From assembly GCF_002387895.1 (NCBI RefSeq), contig NZ_DGLI01000016.1, forward strand, positions 1-9,858: DNA of 9,858 bases, in the 5' to 3' direction. The translations under genes were made by a program, and so were the position numbers. The notes beneath the pieces were generated by a model. That model was given only the letters and a program-made list of their open reading frames with translations, was not told where the DNA came from and did not search any database. Shown here one piece after another: positions 1 to 7,860 of this stretch; the first letter of the stretch is position 1; each line of letters opens with the position of its first letter. Origin of the DNA: Clostridium sp. UBA4548. GTDB taxonomy: Bacteria > Bacillota > Clostridia > Clostridiales > Clostridiaceae.

Positions 1-3000
1 CTTTAACTGAATATGAAGCTCCAGGAAATGAAGTTCAAGAAACTTTGGCGAAAATATGGACTGAGATATTAGGGATTGAAAAAGTAGGCATAAATGATAA
101 CTTCTTTGATTTAGGTGGACACTCTTTAAAAGCAACAATGATTATATCTAAGATTCATAAGGAATTAAATAAGGAAATTCCACTAAAAGAGTTATTTAAA
201 TCACCAACAATAAAAGAGTTAGGTAAGTATATTGAAAGTGCAGAAGAAAACCTTTATTCAAAGATAGAAAAAGTAGAAGAAAAAGAATACTATGAGGCAT
301 CCTCAGCTCAAAAGAGAATGTATATGCTTCAGCAATTTGATAAGGATATCACAGCTTATAACATGCCAGCAGTTTTTGAGTTAGAAGGAAAAGTTGATAA
401 AAATAAGATAGAAGAAACTTTTAGAAAGCTAACACAAAGACATGAAGCATTAAGAACTTATTTTGAAACTTTAGATGGAGAAATAGTACAAAAAATACAA
501 AGTAACTATGAGTTTGAATTAGTTAAAAAACAAAATGAAAATATAGAAGACATAATAAAGAGTTTTGTAAAACCTTTTAATTTAGAAAAGGCTCCACTAC
601 TTAGATTAGAACTTATAGAAAACAAAGAAAAAACTTACTTATTGATAGATATGCATCACATAATATCAGATGGCTTATCTATGGAAATATTAATAAATGA
701 GTTCAGTGAGATTTATAGTGGAAAGACCTTAGAACCACTAAAGCTTCAATATAAAGATTTTGCAGCATGGCAAAATAACTTCTTAAAGTCAGAGGAAATG
801 AAGAAACAAGAGGAATATTGGGTTAATAGATTTAGTGATGAAATACCAGTATTAAATATGCCTACTGATTATGAAAGACCAGCTATGCAAAGCTTTGAAG
901 GAGACAGTGTAAGTTTTGAAGTTGATGAAGATACAACCTTAAAACTAAGAAACCTTACAAAAGAAACAGGAACTACAATGCATATGGCCTTGCTATCAGC
1001 CTTTAATATACTGCTATCAAAATATAGTGGACAAGAGGATATAGTAATAGGAACTCCAATAGCAGGAAGACCACATGCAGATCTTCAAAATATAATGGGT
1101 ATGTTCGTAAACACTTTAGCTTTAAGAAACAAGCCTGAAGGAAACAAGAAATATATAGATTTCTTAAAAGAAGTAAAAGAAAACTCTCTAAAGGCATATG
1201 AAAACCAAAGCTATCAGCTTGAGGCGTTAGTAGGAAAGTTAGATGTAAGAAGAGATACAAGTAGAAATCCATTATTTGATGTTATGTTTAATATGGTTGA
1301 TACAGTAACCAGTGAAGATATTAAATTAAATGATATTATATTGAAGCAATATAATAATAAAAATAAAGTATCTAAATTTGATTTAACATTAAACGCTTTA
1401 GAAATAGATGAAAAGTTAAGCTTCACTATAGAGTATTGCTCAAAGTTATTTAAGAAAGAAACAATAGAAAGAATAAGTAGTCACTATGTAAAAATTTTAG
1501 ATGACATAGTAGGTAATAAAGAAATAAAATTATGCGAAGTTGATTTACTATCAGAAGCAGAGAGAAATAAAATACTATATGAGTTCAATGACACAAAGGC
1601 AGATTATCCAAAGGATAAAACAATCCATGAATTATTTGAAGAACAAGTACAGAAAACACCAGACAACATTGCATTAGTATTTGAGGAAAATAGGTTAACT
1701 TATAGAGAGTTAAATGAAAGAGCAAATAGTCTTGCAAGACTATTAAGAATGAAAGGTGTAAAAGCAGATTCTATAGTAGGAATAATGGTAGAAAGATCTT
1801 TAGAAATGATAGTAGGAATAATGGGTATTTTAAAAGCAGGTGGAGCTTACTTACCAATTGATCCAAACTATCCAAAAGAAAGAATAGAATATATGCTAAA
1901 GGATAGTGAAAGTAAGATACTATTGAGTGAAAGTACTTTGGTAGAAACTTTAGAGTTTGATGGAGAGAGTATAAACTTGTATGATGAAACTTTATTTAAT
2001 AAAAGTTCTAGTAATTTAGAAAAGATAAATGAATGTAGTAATTTAGCATATGTGATTTATACTTCAGGAACAACTGGTAATCCAAAAGGTGTAATGATAG
2101 AACATAGAACATTAAATAATTATATAGAGTATGCAAAGGTTAATTATTTCATAGAAGAAAATATGCATATGCCTTTATATACTTCTATATCCTTTGATTT
2201 AACTGTAACATCTATTTTTACACCATTAATAAGTGGAGGATCTATTATTATATATGAAAACTTAGAGATAGATAAGCTTACAAAGAAGGTTTTTGGTGGA
2301 GAAAGACAATCTGTCATTAAGGTAACGCCAGCACATTTAAGTTTACTAATAGAAATGAAGGATGTAAATAGATCAATTAATAGATTAATTGTGGGTGGAG
2401 AAGATTTAGCAGAGAAGTTATCTAAATCTGTTAGTGAGTTATTTGATAATAAAGTAGACATAATAAACGAATATGGACCAACCGAAGCTACAGTAGGGTG
2501 CATTGTCCACAAATATAACTGCAAAAATAATTATAGAAACTCGGTACTAATAGGAAAGCCGATAAATAATACTCAAATATATATAGTAGATTCAAATATT
2601 AAGCTTTTACCTATAGGTGTATCAGGAGAAATTTATATAAGTGGAGAGGGATTAGCAAGAGGTTATTTAAATAAACCAGAATTAACAGCTGAAAAGTTTG
2701 TGGATAACCCATTTGAACCAGGAACAAAAATGTATAAAACAGGAGATTTAGCTAGATGGTTACCAGATGGGAATATAGAATTCTTAGGAAGAATAGATAA
2801 TCAAGTTAAGATAAGAGGATTTAGAATAGAACTTGGTGAGATTGAAAATAGACTATTACAACATGAAAATATTAAGGAGGCAGCAGTTTTAGTTAAGGAA
2901 AACAAAGATAGTGAAAAATATATATGTGCATATGTGGTAAGTGATAAAACCATTCAACAATTAAATTTAAAAGGTCACTTAAGGGAAACATTGCCAGAAT

Positions 3001-6000
3001 ATATGGTTCCAGCTTACTTTGTGAAATTAGAAAAAATGCCGCTTACAACCAATGGAAAGCTTGATAGAAGAGCACTTCCAGAACCAAACCTAGATGCATC
3101 TTTAACTGAATATGAAACTCCAAGAAACGAAGTGGAAAAGGCTTTGGCGAAAATATGGACTGAGATATTAGCTATTGAAAGGGTTGGTATAAACGATAAC
3201 TTCTTTGATCTTGGGGGACACTCCCTAAAAGCAACAATGCTTATAGCTAAGATTCATAAAGAGCTAAGCAAAGAGGTTCCATTAAAAGAGTTATTTAAGT
3301 CACCAACAATAAAAGGGATAAGTAAGTACCTTGAAAGTGCAGAAGAAAATCTTTATTCAAAGATAGAAAAAGTAGAAGAAAAAGAATACTACGAGGCATC
3401 TTCAGCTCAAAAAAGAATGTACATGCTTCAGCAATTTGATAAGGATAGTATAGCTTACAATATGCCAGCTGTATTTGAGTTAGAAGGAAAAGTTGATAAA
3501 AATAAGATAGAAGAAACTTTTAGAAAGCTAACAGAAAGACATGAAGCATTAAGAACTTATTTTGAAACTTTAGATGGAGAAATAGTACAAAAAATACAAA
3601 GCAACTATGAGTTTGAATTAGTTAAAAAACAAAATGAAAGTATAGAAGACACAATAAAGAGTTTTGTAAGAGTGTTTGATTTAGAAAAAGCTCCACTACT
3701 TAGAGTAGAACTTGTAGAAAACAAGGAGAAAACTTACTTGTTGGTAGATATGCATCACATAATATCTGATGGTTTATCTATGAGTATATTAATAAACGAG
3801 TTTAGTGAGAATTATAGTGGAAAGATATTAGAACCATTAAAACTTCAATATAAAGATTTCGCAGCATGGCAAAATAGCTTCTTAAAATCAGAGGAGATGA
3901 AAAAGCAAGAGGAATACTGGATTAATAGATTCAGTGATCAAATACCAATACTAAATATGCCTACTGATTATGAAAGACCAGCTATGCAAAGCTTTGAAGG
4001 AGAAAGTGTAAGTTTTGAAGTTGATGAAAATACAACCTTAAAACTAAGAAACCTTATAAAAGAAACAGGAACTACAATGCATATGGCTTTGCTATCAACC
4101 TTTAATATACTGCTATCAAAATATAGTGGACAAGAAGATATAGTAATAGGAACTCCAGTAGCCGGAAGACCACATGCAGACCTTCAAAATATAATGGGTG
4201 TATTCGTAAACACTTTAGCTTTAAGAAATAAGCCTGAAGGAAACAAGAAATATATAGATTTCTTAAAAGAAGTAAAAGAAAATTCTCTAAAGGCATATGA
4301 AAATCAAAGCTATCAGCTTGAAACTTTAGTAGAAAAGTTAGATGTAAGAAGGGATACAAGTAGAAATCCATTGTTTGACGTTATGTTTAATATGGTTGAT
4401 ACAGTAACCAGTGAAGATATTAAGTTAAATGATATTATATTGAAGCAATATAGCAATAAAAATAAAGTAGCTAAATTTGACTTAACATTAAATACTTTAG
4501 AAATAGATGAAAAATTAAGTTTTACTATGGATTATTGCTCAAAGCTATTTAAGAAAGAAACAATAGAAAGACTAAGCAGTCACTATATAAGAGTCTTAGA
4601 TAGCATAGTAAATAATGTACAAATAAAATTAAGTGAGATTGATTTACTATCAGAAGCAGACAAAAATCAAATTCTATATGAGTTTAATGATACAAAGGCT
4701 GATTATCCAAAGGATAAAACAATTCATGAGTTATTTGAAGAACAAGTAGATAAAACACCTGATAACATAGCAGTAGTATTTGAAGATAAAAAGCTAACCT
4801 ATAAAGAGTTAAATGAGAGAGCAAATAGTCTTGCTAGAGTATTAAGAAATAAAGGTGTTAAGGCAGATTCTATAGTAGGAATAATGGTGGAAAGATCCCT
4901 AGAGATGATAGTAGGAATAATAGGAATCTTAAAATCCGGAGGAGCCTACTTACCAATAGATCCAAACTATCCTAAAGAAAGAATAGAATATATGCTAAAG
5001 GATAGTGGAAGTAAAGTTCTATTAAGTAAAAGTGGTTTAGTAGAACCTATAGAGTTTGGTGGCGAAGTTATTGATTTATATGATGAAAATTTGCCTAATG
5101 AACATTCAGTCAATTTAGAAAAGATAAATGATTCTAGCAACTTAGCCTATATTATTTATACTTCAGGAACAACAGGAAACCCAAAGGGAGCCATGATTGA
5201 ACATAAGTCATTAGTTAACAGGTTAAATTGGATGCAAAAGAAATATCCAATAACTGAAAAAGATACAATCCTACAAAAAACGACTTATACTTTTGACGTT
5301 TCTGTGTGGGAGATTTTATGGTGGTCATTAGTAGGAGCAAAAGTATGTATGCTTACTCCTAATGCTGAAAAAGATCCAATGAAAATCATAGAAACAATAG
5401 ATAAGTATGAAGTAACAACAATGCATTTTGTACCTTCTATGTTAGATGTATTCTTATATTGTGTAGGAGAAAATAACAACAATATAAATTTATCAAGCTT
5501 AAGACAAGTATTTTCAAGTGGAGAAGCATTGAATTTTAAGCAAGTATCAAAGTTCTACAAAGAGTTTGAAGTTGGCAAAAAGCTTATAAATTTATACGGT
5601 CCAACGGAAGCAACTATAGATGTATCTTACTTTGATTGCGTTAATGATGGTAAAAAAGCAATACCAATAGGAAAACCTATAGATAACACGGGATTATATA
5701 TTTTAAACAATAATGATGTTGCTCCAATAGGGGTGGCAGGAGAGTTATATATTGGTGGACATGGATTAGCAAGAGGATATGTAAATAGACAAGAGTTAAC
5801 AGCAGAAAAGTTTGTAGATAATCCATTTGACCCAGGAACAAAGATATATAAAACAGGAGATTTGGCTAGATGGTTACCAGATGGAAATATAGAATTCTTA
5901 GGAAGAATAGATAATCAAGTTAAGGTAAGAGGATTTAGAATAGAACTTGGTGAGATAGAAAGTAGACTATTACAACATGAAAATATTAAAGAGGCAGCAG

Positions 6001-7832
6001 TTTTAGTTAAGGAAAACAAAGACAGTGAAAAATATATATGTGCTTATATTGTAAGTGATAAAAGACTTAAAGAGTTAGATTTAAAAGGTTACTTAAAAGA
6101 AACATTGCCAGAATATATGGTTCCAGCTTACTTTGTAGAATTAGAAAAAATGCCGCTTACAACCAACGGAAAGCTTGATAGAAGAGCACTTCCAGAACCA
6201 AACCTAGATGCAGCTTTAACTGAATATGAAGCTCCAAGAAACGAAGTGGAAAAGGCTTTGGTGAAAATATGGACTGAGATATTAGCTGTTGAAGGGGTTG
6301 GTATAAATGATAACTTCTTTGATTTAGGTGGACACTCCCTAAAAGCAACAATGCTTATGGCTAAGATTCATAAGGAGTTAAACAAAGAAGTTCCATTAAA
6401 AGAGTTATTTAAGTCACCAACAATAAAAGGGATAAGTAAGTACATTGAAAGTGCAGAAGAAAACCTTTATTCAAAGATAGAAAAAGTAGAAGAAAAAGAA
6501 TACTACGAGGCATCTTCAGCTCAAAAAAGAATGTATATGCTTCAGAAATTTGATAAGGATAGTATAGCTTACAATATGTCAGCAGTTTTTGAGTTAGAAG
6601 GAAAAGTTGATAAAAATAAGATAGAAGAAACTTTTAGAAAGCTAATACAAAGACATGAAGCATTAAGAACTTATTTTAAAACTTTAGATGGTGAAATAAT
6701 ACAAAGGTTGCAGAATGATTATGTATTCGAACTAAAATATAAAAATGAAAATAGGAATATAGAAGACATAATAAATAGTTTTGTAAGACCTTTTAATTTA
6801 GAAAAAGCTCCACTACTTAGAGTAGAACTTGTAGAAAACAAGGAGAAAACTCATTTATTAATAGATATGCACCATATAATATCTGATGGTTTATCTATGG
6901 AAATATTAATAAATGAGTTCAGTGAGATTTATAGTGGAAAGATATTAGAACCATTAAAGCTTCAATATAAAGATTTCGCAGCATGGCAAAATAACTTTTT
7001 AAAATCAGAGAAAATGAAGAAACAAGAGAAATACTGGATAAATAGATTCAGTGATGAAATACCAGTATTAAATATGCCTACTGATTATGAAAGACCAGCT
7101 ATGCAAAGCTTTGAAGGAGACAGTGTAAGTTTTCAAGTAGATGGCAAAATAACAGAAAACTTAAGAAAACTTACAAAAGAAACAGGAACAACATTACACA
7201 TGGTTCTGCTATCAGCCTTTAATATACTGCTATCAAAATATAGTGGACAAGAAGATCTAGTAATAGGAACACCAATAGCCGGAAGACCACATGCAGATCT
7301 TCAAAATATAATGGGTATGTTTGTAAACACTTTAGCTTTAAGAAATAAGCCTGAAGGAAACAAGAAATATATAGATTTCTTAAAAGAAGTAAAAGAAAAT
7401 ACTCTAAAGGCGTATGAAAACCAAAGCTATCAGCTTGAAACTTTAGTAGAAAAGCTAGATGTAAGAAGAGATACAAGTAGAAATCCATTGTTTGATGTTA
7501 TGTTCAATTCTATTAATTTATTTAATAAGGATAAAAAAATTATAGAATGTCTTTTAATTAAATCTTATGATATGAAGGTAAAAACATCTAAGGCAGATTT
7601 GGAATTGACAGTACAAGAAAGGTTAGAAACAATTCAGTTAGAATTAACATATTGCACTAATCTTTATAATAGAAACACTATAGAAATTAAGATGGAAGAT
7701 TATATTAACATACTCGAAATAATAGTAACGAATAAAGAGATGAGTATAGATAATATAATTTTAAAGTGTTCAGAGAGAGGTTTTGATTATAACTCAGATT
7801 TAGATATATTAGAAGAGCAATTTAATATATAA
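1..7832 (+). CDS. Multimodular NRPS, 5'-partial: T-C-A-T-C-A-T-C
   Basis: Cytoplasmic peptide synthetase that activates amino acids as adenylates, tethers them to carrier domains and condenses them. The frame is open from position 3 (codon start 3) with no start codon in view. The 14 codons before TTG 45 match the A-T linker seen before T2 and T3, so TTG 45 is internal and the gene begins upstream. 2609 codons are visible, ending at TAA 7830-7832. Counting residues from position 3: T1 Ser41, C1 HHIISDG at 218, A1 pocket Asp732, T2 Ser1074, C2 HH at 1251, A2 pocket Asp1765, T3 Ser2112, C3 HH at 2290. There is no E, MT, Cy or TE domain. The protein stops after C3, an unusual place to end, and its last about 107 residues diverge from the other C domains. 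Next gene is 28 bp downstream, probably in the same operon. The family is certain; the product is unknown. Confidence 0.97.
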   Translation, partial: LTEYEAPGNEVQETLAKIWTEILGIEKVGINDNFFDLGGHSLKATMIISKIHKELNKEIPLKELFKSPTIKELGKYIESAEENLYSKIEKVEEKEYYEASSAQKRMYMLQQFDKDITAYNMPAVFELEGKVDKNKIEETFRKLTQRHEALRTYFETLDGEIVQKIQSNYEFELVKKQNENIEDIIKSFVKPFNLEKAPLLRLELIENKEKTYLLIDMHHIISDGLSMEILINEFSEIYSGKTLEPLKLQYKDFAAWQNNFLKSEEMKKQEEYWVNRFSDEIPVLNMPTDYERPAMQSFEGDSVSFEVDEDTTLKLRNLTKETGTTMHMALLSAFNILLSKYSGQEDIVIGTPIAGRPHADLQNIMGMFVNTLALRNKPEGNKKYIDFLKEVKENSLKAYENQSYQLEALVGKLDVRRDTSRNPLFDVMFNMVDTVTSEDIKLNDIILKQYNNKNKVSKFDLTLNALEIDEKLSFTIEYCSKLFKKETIERISSHYVKILDDIVGNKEIKLCEVDLLSEAERNKILYEFNDTKADYPKDKTIHELFEEQVQKTPDNIALVFEENRLTYRELNERANSLARLLRMKGVKADSIVGIMVERSLEMIVGIMGILKAGGAYLPIDPNYPKERIEYMLKDSESKILLSESTLVETLEFDGESINLYDETLFNKSSSNLEKINECSNLAYVIYTSGTTGNPKGVMIEHRTLNNYIEYAKVNYFIEENMHMPLYTSISFDLTVTSIFTPLISGGSIIIYENLEIDKLTKKVFGGERQSVIKVTPAHLSLLIEMKDVNRSINRLIVGGEDLAEKLSKSVSELFDNKVDIINEYGPTEATVGCIVHKYNCKNNYRNSVLIGKPINNTQIYIVDSNIKLLPIGVSGEIYISGEGLARGYLNKPELTAEKFVDNPFEPGTKMYKTGDLARWLPDGNIEFLGRIDNQVKIRGFRIELGEIENRLLQHENIKEAAVLVKENKDSEKYICAYVVSDKTIQQLNLKGHLRETLPEYMVPAYFVKLEKMPLTTNGKLDRRALPEPNLDASLTEYETPRNEVEKALAKIWTEILAIERVGINDNFFDLGGHSLKATMLIAKIHKELSKEVPLKELFKSPTIKGISKYLESAEENLYSKIEKVEEKEYYEASSAQKRMYMLQQFDKDSIAYNMPAVFELEGKVDKNKIEETFRKLTERHEALRTYFETLDGEIVQKIQSNYEFELVKKQNESIEDTIKSFVRVFDLEKAPLLRVELVENKEKTYLLVDMHHIISDGLSMSILINEFSENYSGKILEPLKLQYKDFAAWQNSFLKSEEMKKQEEYWINRFSDQIPILNMPTDYERPAMQSFEGESVSFEVDENTTLKLRNLIKETGTTMHMALLSTFNILLSKYSGQEDIVIGTPVAGRPHADLQNIMGVFVNTLALRNKPEGNKKYIDFLKEVKENSLKAYENQSYQLETLVEKLDVRRDTSRNPLFDVMFNMVDTVTSEDIKLNDIILKQYSNKNKVAKFDLTLNTLEIDEKLSFTMDYCSKLFKKETIERLSSHYIRVLDSIVNNVQIKLSEIDLLSEADKNQILYEFNDTKADYPKDKTIHELFEEQVDKTPDNIAVVFEDKKLTYKELNERANSLARVLRNKGVKADSIVGIMVERSLEMIVGIIGILKSGGAYLPIDPNYPKERIEYMLKDSGSKVLLSKSGLVEPIEFGGEVIDLYDENLPNEHSVNLEKINDSSNLAYIIYTSGTTGNPKGAMIEHKSLVNRLNWMQKKYPITEKDTILQKTTYTFDVSVWEILWWSLVGAKVCMLTPNAEKDPMKIIETIDKYEVTTMHFVPSMLDVFLYCVGENNNNINLSSLRQVFSSGEALNFKQVSKFYKEFEVGKKLINLYGPTEATIDVSYFDCVNDGKKAIPIGKPIDNTGLYILNNNDVAPIGVAGELYIGGHGLARGYVNRQELTAEKFVDNPFDPGTKIYKTGDLARWLPDGNIEFLGRIDNQVKVRGFRIELGEIESRLLQHENIKEAAVLVKENKDSEKYICAYIVSDKRLKELDLKGYLKETLPEYMVPAYFVELEKMPLTTNGKLDRRALPEPNLDAALTEYEAPRNEVEKALVKIWTEILAVEGVGINDNFFDLGGHSLKATMLMAKIHKELNKEVPLKELFKSPTIKGISKYIESAEENLYSKIEKVEEKEYYEASSAQKRMYMLQKFDKDSIAYNMSAVFELEGKVDKNKIEETFRKLIQRHEALRTYFKTLDGEIIQRLQNDYVFELKYKNENRNIEDIINSFVRPFNLEKAPLLRVELVENKEKTHLLIDMHHIISDGLSMEILINEFSEIYSGKILEPLKLQYKDFAAWQNNFLKSEKMKKQEKYWINRFSDEIPVLNMPTDYERPAMQSFEGDSVSFQVDGKITENLRKLTKETGTTLHMVLLSAFNILLSKYSGQEDLVIGTPIAGRPHADLQNIMGMFVNTLALRNKPEGNKKYIDFLKEVKENTLKAYENQSYQLETLVEKLDVRRDTSRNPLFDVMFNSINLFNKDKKIIECLLIKSYDMKVKTSKADLELTVQERLETIQLELTYCTNLYNRNTIEIKMEDYINILEIIVTNKEMSIDNIILKCSERGFDYNSDLDILEEQFNI
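45..245 (+). other. T1 (peptidyl carrier) domain
   Basis: Carrier domain of the module whose adenylation domain lies to the left of the window. The motif DNFFDLGGHS ends at Ser 123-125, the expected phosphopantetheine attachment site. GGHS, rather than the GGDS often seen before epimerization domains, fits a carrier feeding an ordinary LCL condensation domain. Its linker reads EAPGNEVQET where T3 has EAPRNEVEKA, so it has drifted slightly more than the other copies. Confidence 0.95.
285..1560 (+). other. C1 condensation domain (LCL-like)
   Basis: Forms the peptide bond between the T1-bound chain and the amino acid loaded by A1. Motifs in order: SSAQKRMYML, RHEALRT, MHHIISDGLS (HHIISDG at 654-674; the second His, 657-659, is the catalytic one), YKDFAAW, IVIGTPIAGRPHADL followed by NIMGMFVNTL, YENQSYQLEALV and RDTSRNPLFDVMF. 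All core motifs are intact. HHIISDG and the absence of any E domain in view favour LCL type, by eye only. Confidence 0.93.
1620..3090 (+). other. A1 adenylation domain, predicted Asn
   Basis: Activates the amino acid of the first complete module. Core motifs are present: LTYREL, LKAGGAYLPIDP, YTSGTTGNPKG (2058-2090), NEYGPTEAT, GLARGY, YKTGDLARW, RIDNQVKIRG, LPEYMVPAYF and NGKLDRRAL. Pocket residues by alignment to GrsA are D(2196), L(2199), T(2208), K(2319), I(2388), G(2394), E(2469), V(2493), G(2496) and K(3057), giving DLTKIGEVGK. The asparagine code known from tyrocidine-type systems is DLTKLGEVGK, so one conservative L-to-I change separates them. The Asp code has His and Ile where this has Glu and Val, so Asn is favoured. 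The core differs strongly from A2 and A3 while both flanks are nearly the same. Confidence 0.88.
3144..3345 (+). other. T2 (peptidyl carrier) domain
   Basis: Carrier paired with A1. DNFFDLGGHS ends at Ser 3222-3224, the predicted phosphopantetheine site. It lies exactly 3099 bp from T1, which sets the length of the first module repeat. Confidence 0.95.
3384..4660 (+). other. C2 condensation domain (LCL-like)
   Basis: Condenses the chain on T2 with the amino acid loaded by A2. HHIISDG lies at 3753-3773 and all other core motifs match C1. It aligns to C1 at a constant 3099-bp offset at every landmark checked. Small differences include SENYSGK for SEIYSGK, IMGVF for IMGMF and QLETLVEKL for QLEALVGKL; the last is shared with C3. 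Confidence 0.93.
4719..6205 (+). other. A2 adenylation domain, predicted Ser
   Basis: Pocket residues by alignment to GrsA: D(5295), V(5298), W(5307), H(5424), F(5511), S(5517), L(5592), I(5616), D(5619) and K(6171), giving DVWHFSLIDK. Known serine codes are DVWHLSLIDK and, for EntF, DVWHFSLVDK; this one mixes the two. Core motifs A1 to A10 are complete. It is five codons longer than A1, with the length difference falling in the pocket-bearing core. The segment 4671-5933 aligns without net indel to the A domain of the next gene (offset 3925). Confidence 0.92.
6258..6460 (+). other. T3 (peptidyl carrier) domain
   Basis: Carrier paired with A2. DNFFDLGGHS ends at Ser 6336-6338. It lies 3114 bp from T2. 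Confidence 0.95.
6258..7508 (+). repeat. NRPS module repeat, copy 3, left part (T3 and most of C3)
   Basis: Repeat-like sequence runs from T3 to the LFDVMFN motif of C3 and stops abruptly near 7508. The rest of this copy is displaced by the junction island and resumes near 8596 in the next gene. Confidence 0.85.
6498..7829 (+). other. C3 condensation domain at protein terminus, divergent tail
   Basis: Complete condensation domain ending the first protein. HHIISDG is at 6870-6890, and SSAQKRMYML, YKDFAAW, IVIGTP-like LVIGTPIAGRPHADL and RDTSRNPLFDVMF are all present. It has one extra codon near 6740 and two locally unlike stretches (about 6690-6770 and 7132-7206). After LFDVMFN (about 7508) similarity to C1 and C2 collapses for about 107 residues, yet pieces such as TSKADLELTV and TYCTNLYNRNTIE still fit the end of a C domain, so it looks whole rather than broken. 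It should act on the T3-bound chain with an acceptor supplied in trans, presumably from the next gene. Confidence 0.9.
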
Positions 7833-7840
7833 GCATGCTT

Positions 7841-7847
7841 AAGGGAG
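7841..7847 (+). promoter_or_regulatory. Ribosome binding site of second NRPS gene
   Basis: AAGGGAG lies 13 nt before ATG 7861, somewhat longer than the usual 6-9 nt. An ATG at 7848 directly behind it reads ATG AAT TAG and cannot be the gene start. With an in-frame TGA at 7849, ATG 7861 is the only sensible start. No promoter or terminator is visible in the 28-bp gap, so the two genes are probably cotranscribed. Confidence 0.7.
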
Positions 7848-7860
7848 ATGAATTAGCTTT

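Larger units (their letters stand above)
45..3143 (+). repeat. NRPS module repeat, copy 1 (T1-C1-A1)
   Basis: Tandem copy of 3099 bp, measured from the TTG of LAKIWTEI in T1 to the same codon in T2. It is highly similar in DNA to copy 2 except in the A-domain core (about 2105-2610). A short read could not be placed uniquely over much of this unit. Confidence 0.9.
3144..6257 (+). repeat. NRPS module repeat, copy 2 (T2-C2-A2)
   Basis: Tandem copy of 3114 bp. The 15-bp excess over copy 1 lies in the A domain, since the T and C parts keep a constant offset. Its A half is the closest match to the A domain of the next gene. Confidence 0.9.

Noticed and set aside
45..47. TTG at 45 as the start codon of the first gene
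   Set aside because: The frame is open to position 3, and the 14 codons before it match the A-T linker before T2 and T3. The gene continues to the left of the window.
1003..1272. Antisense open frame of 89 codons, recurring at 4102-4371 and 7219-7488
   Set aside because: It recurs only because the C domain on the other strand is repeated. It lies opposite strongly conserved coding sequence and shows no ribosome binding site or recognisable protein motif.
5285..5482. Antisense open frame, recurring at 9210-9407
   Set aside because: It is opposite the core of the A2 and A3 domains and repeated for the same reason; the sense strand fully explains it.
7848..7856. ATG at 7848 as a start
   Set aside because: It reads ATG AAT TAG, is in another frame, and sits directly against the AAGGGAG box.
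7833..7860. Terminator or promoter between the two genes
   Set aside because: The gap is 28 bp with no GC-rich stem, T-tract, or -35/-10 pair; only a ribosome binding site is credible.
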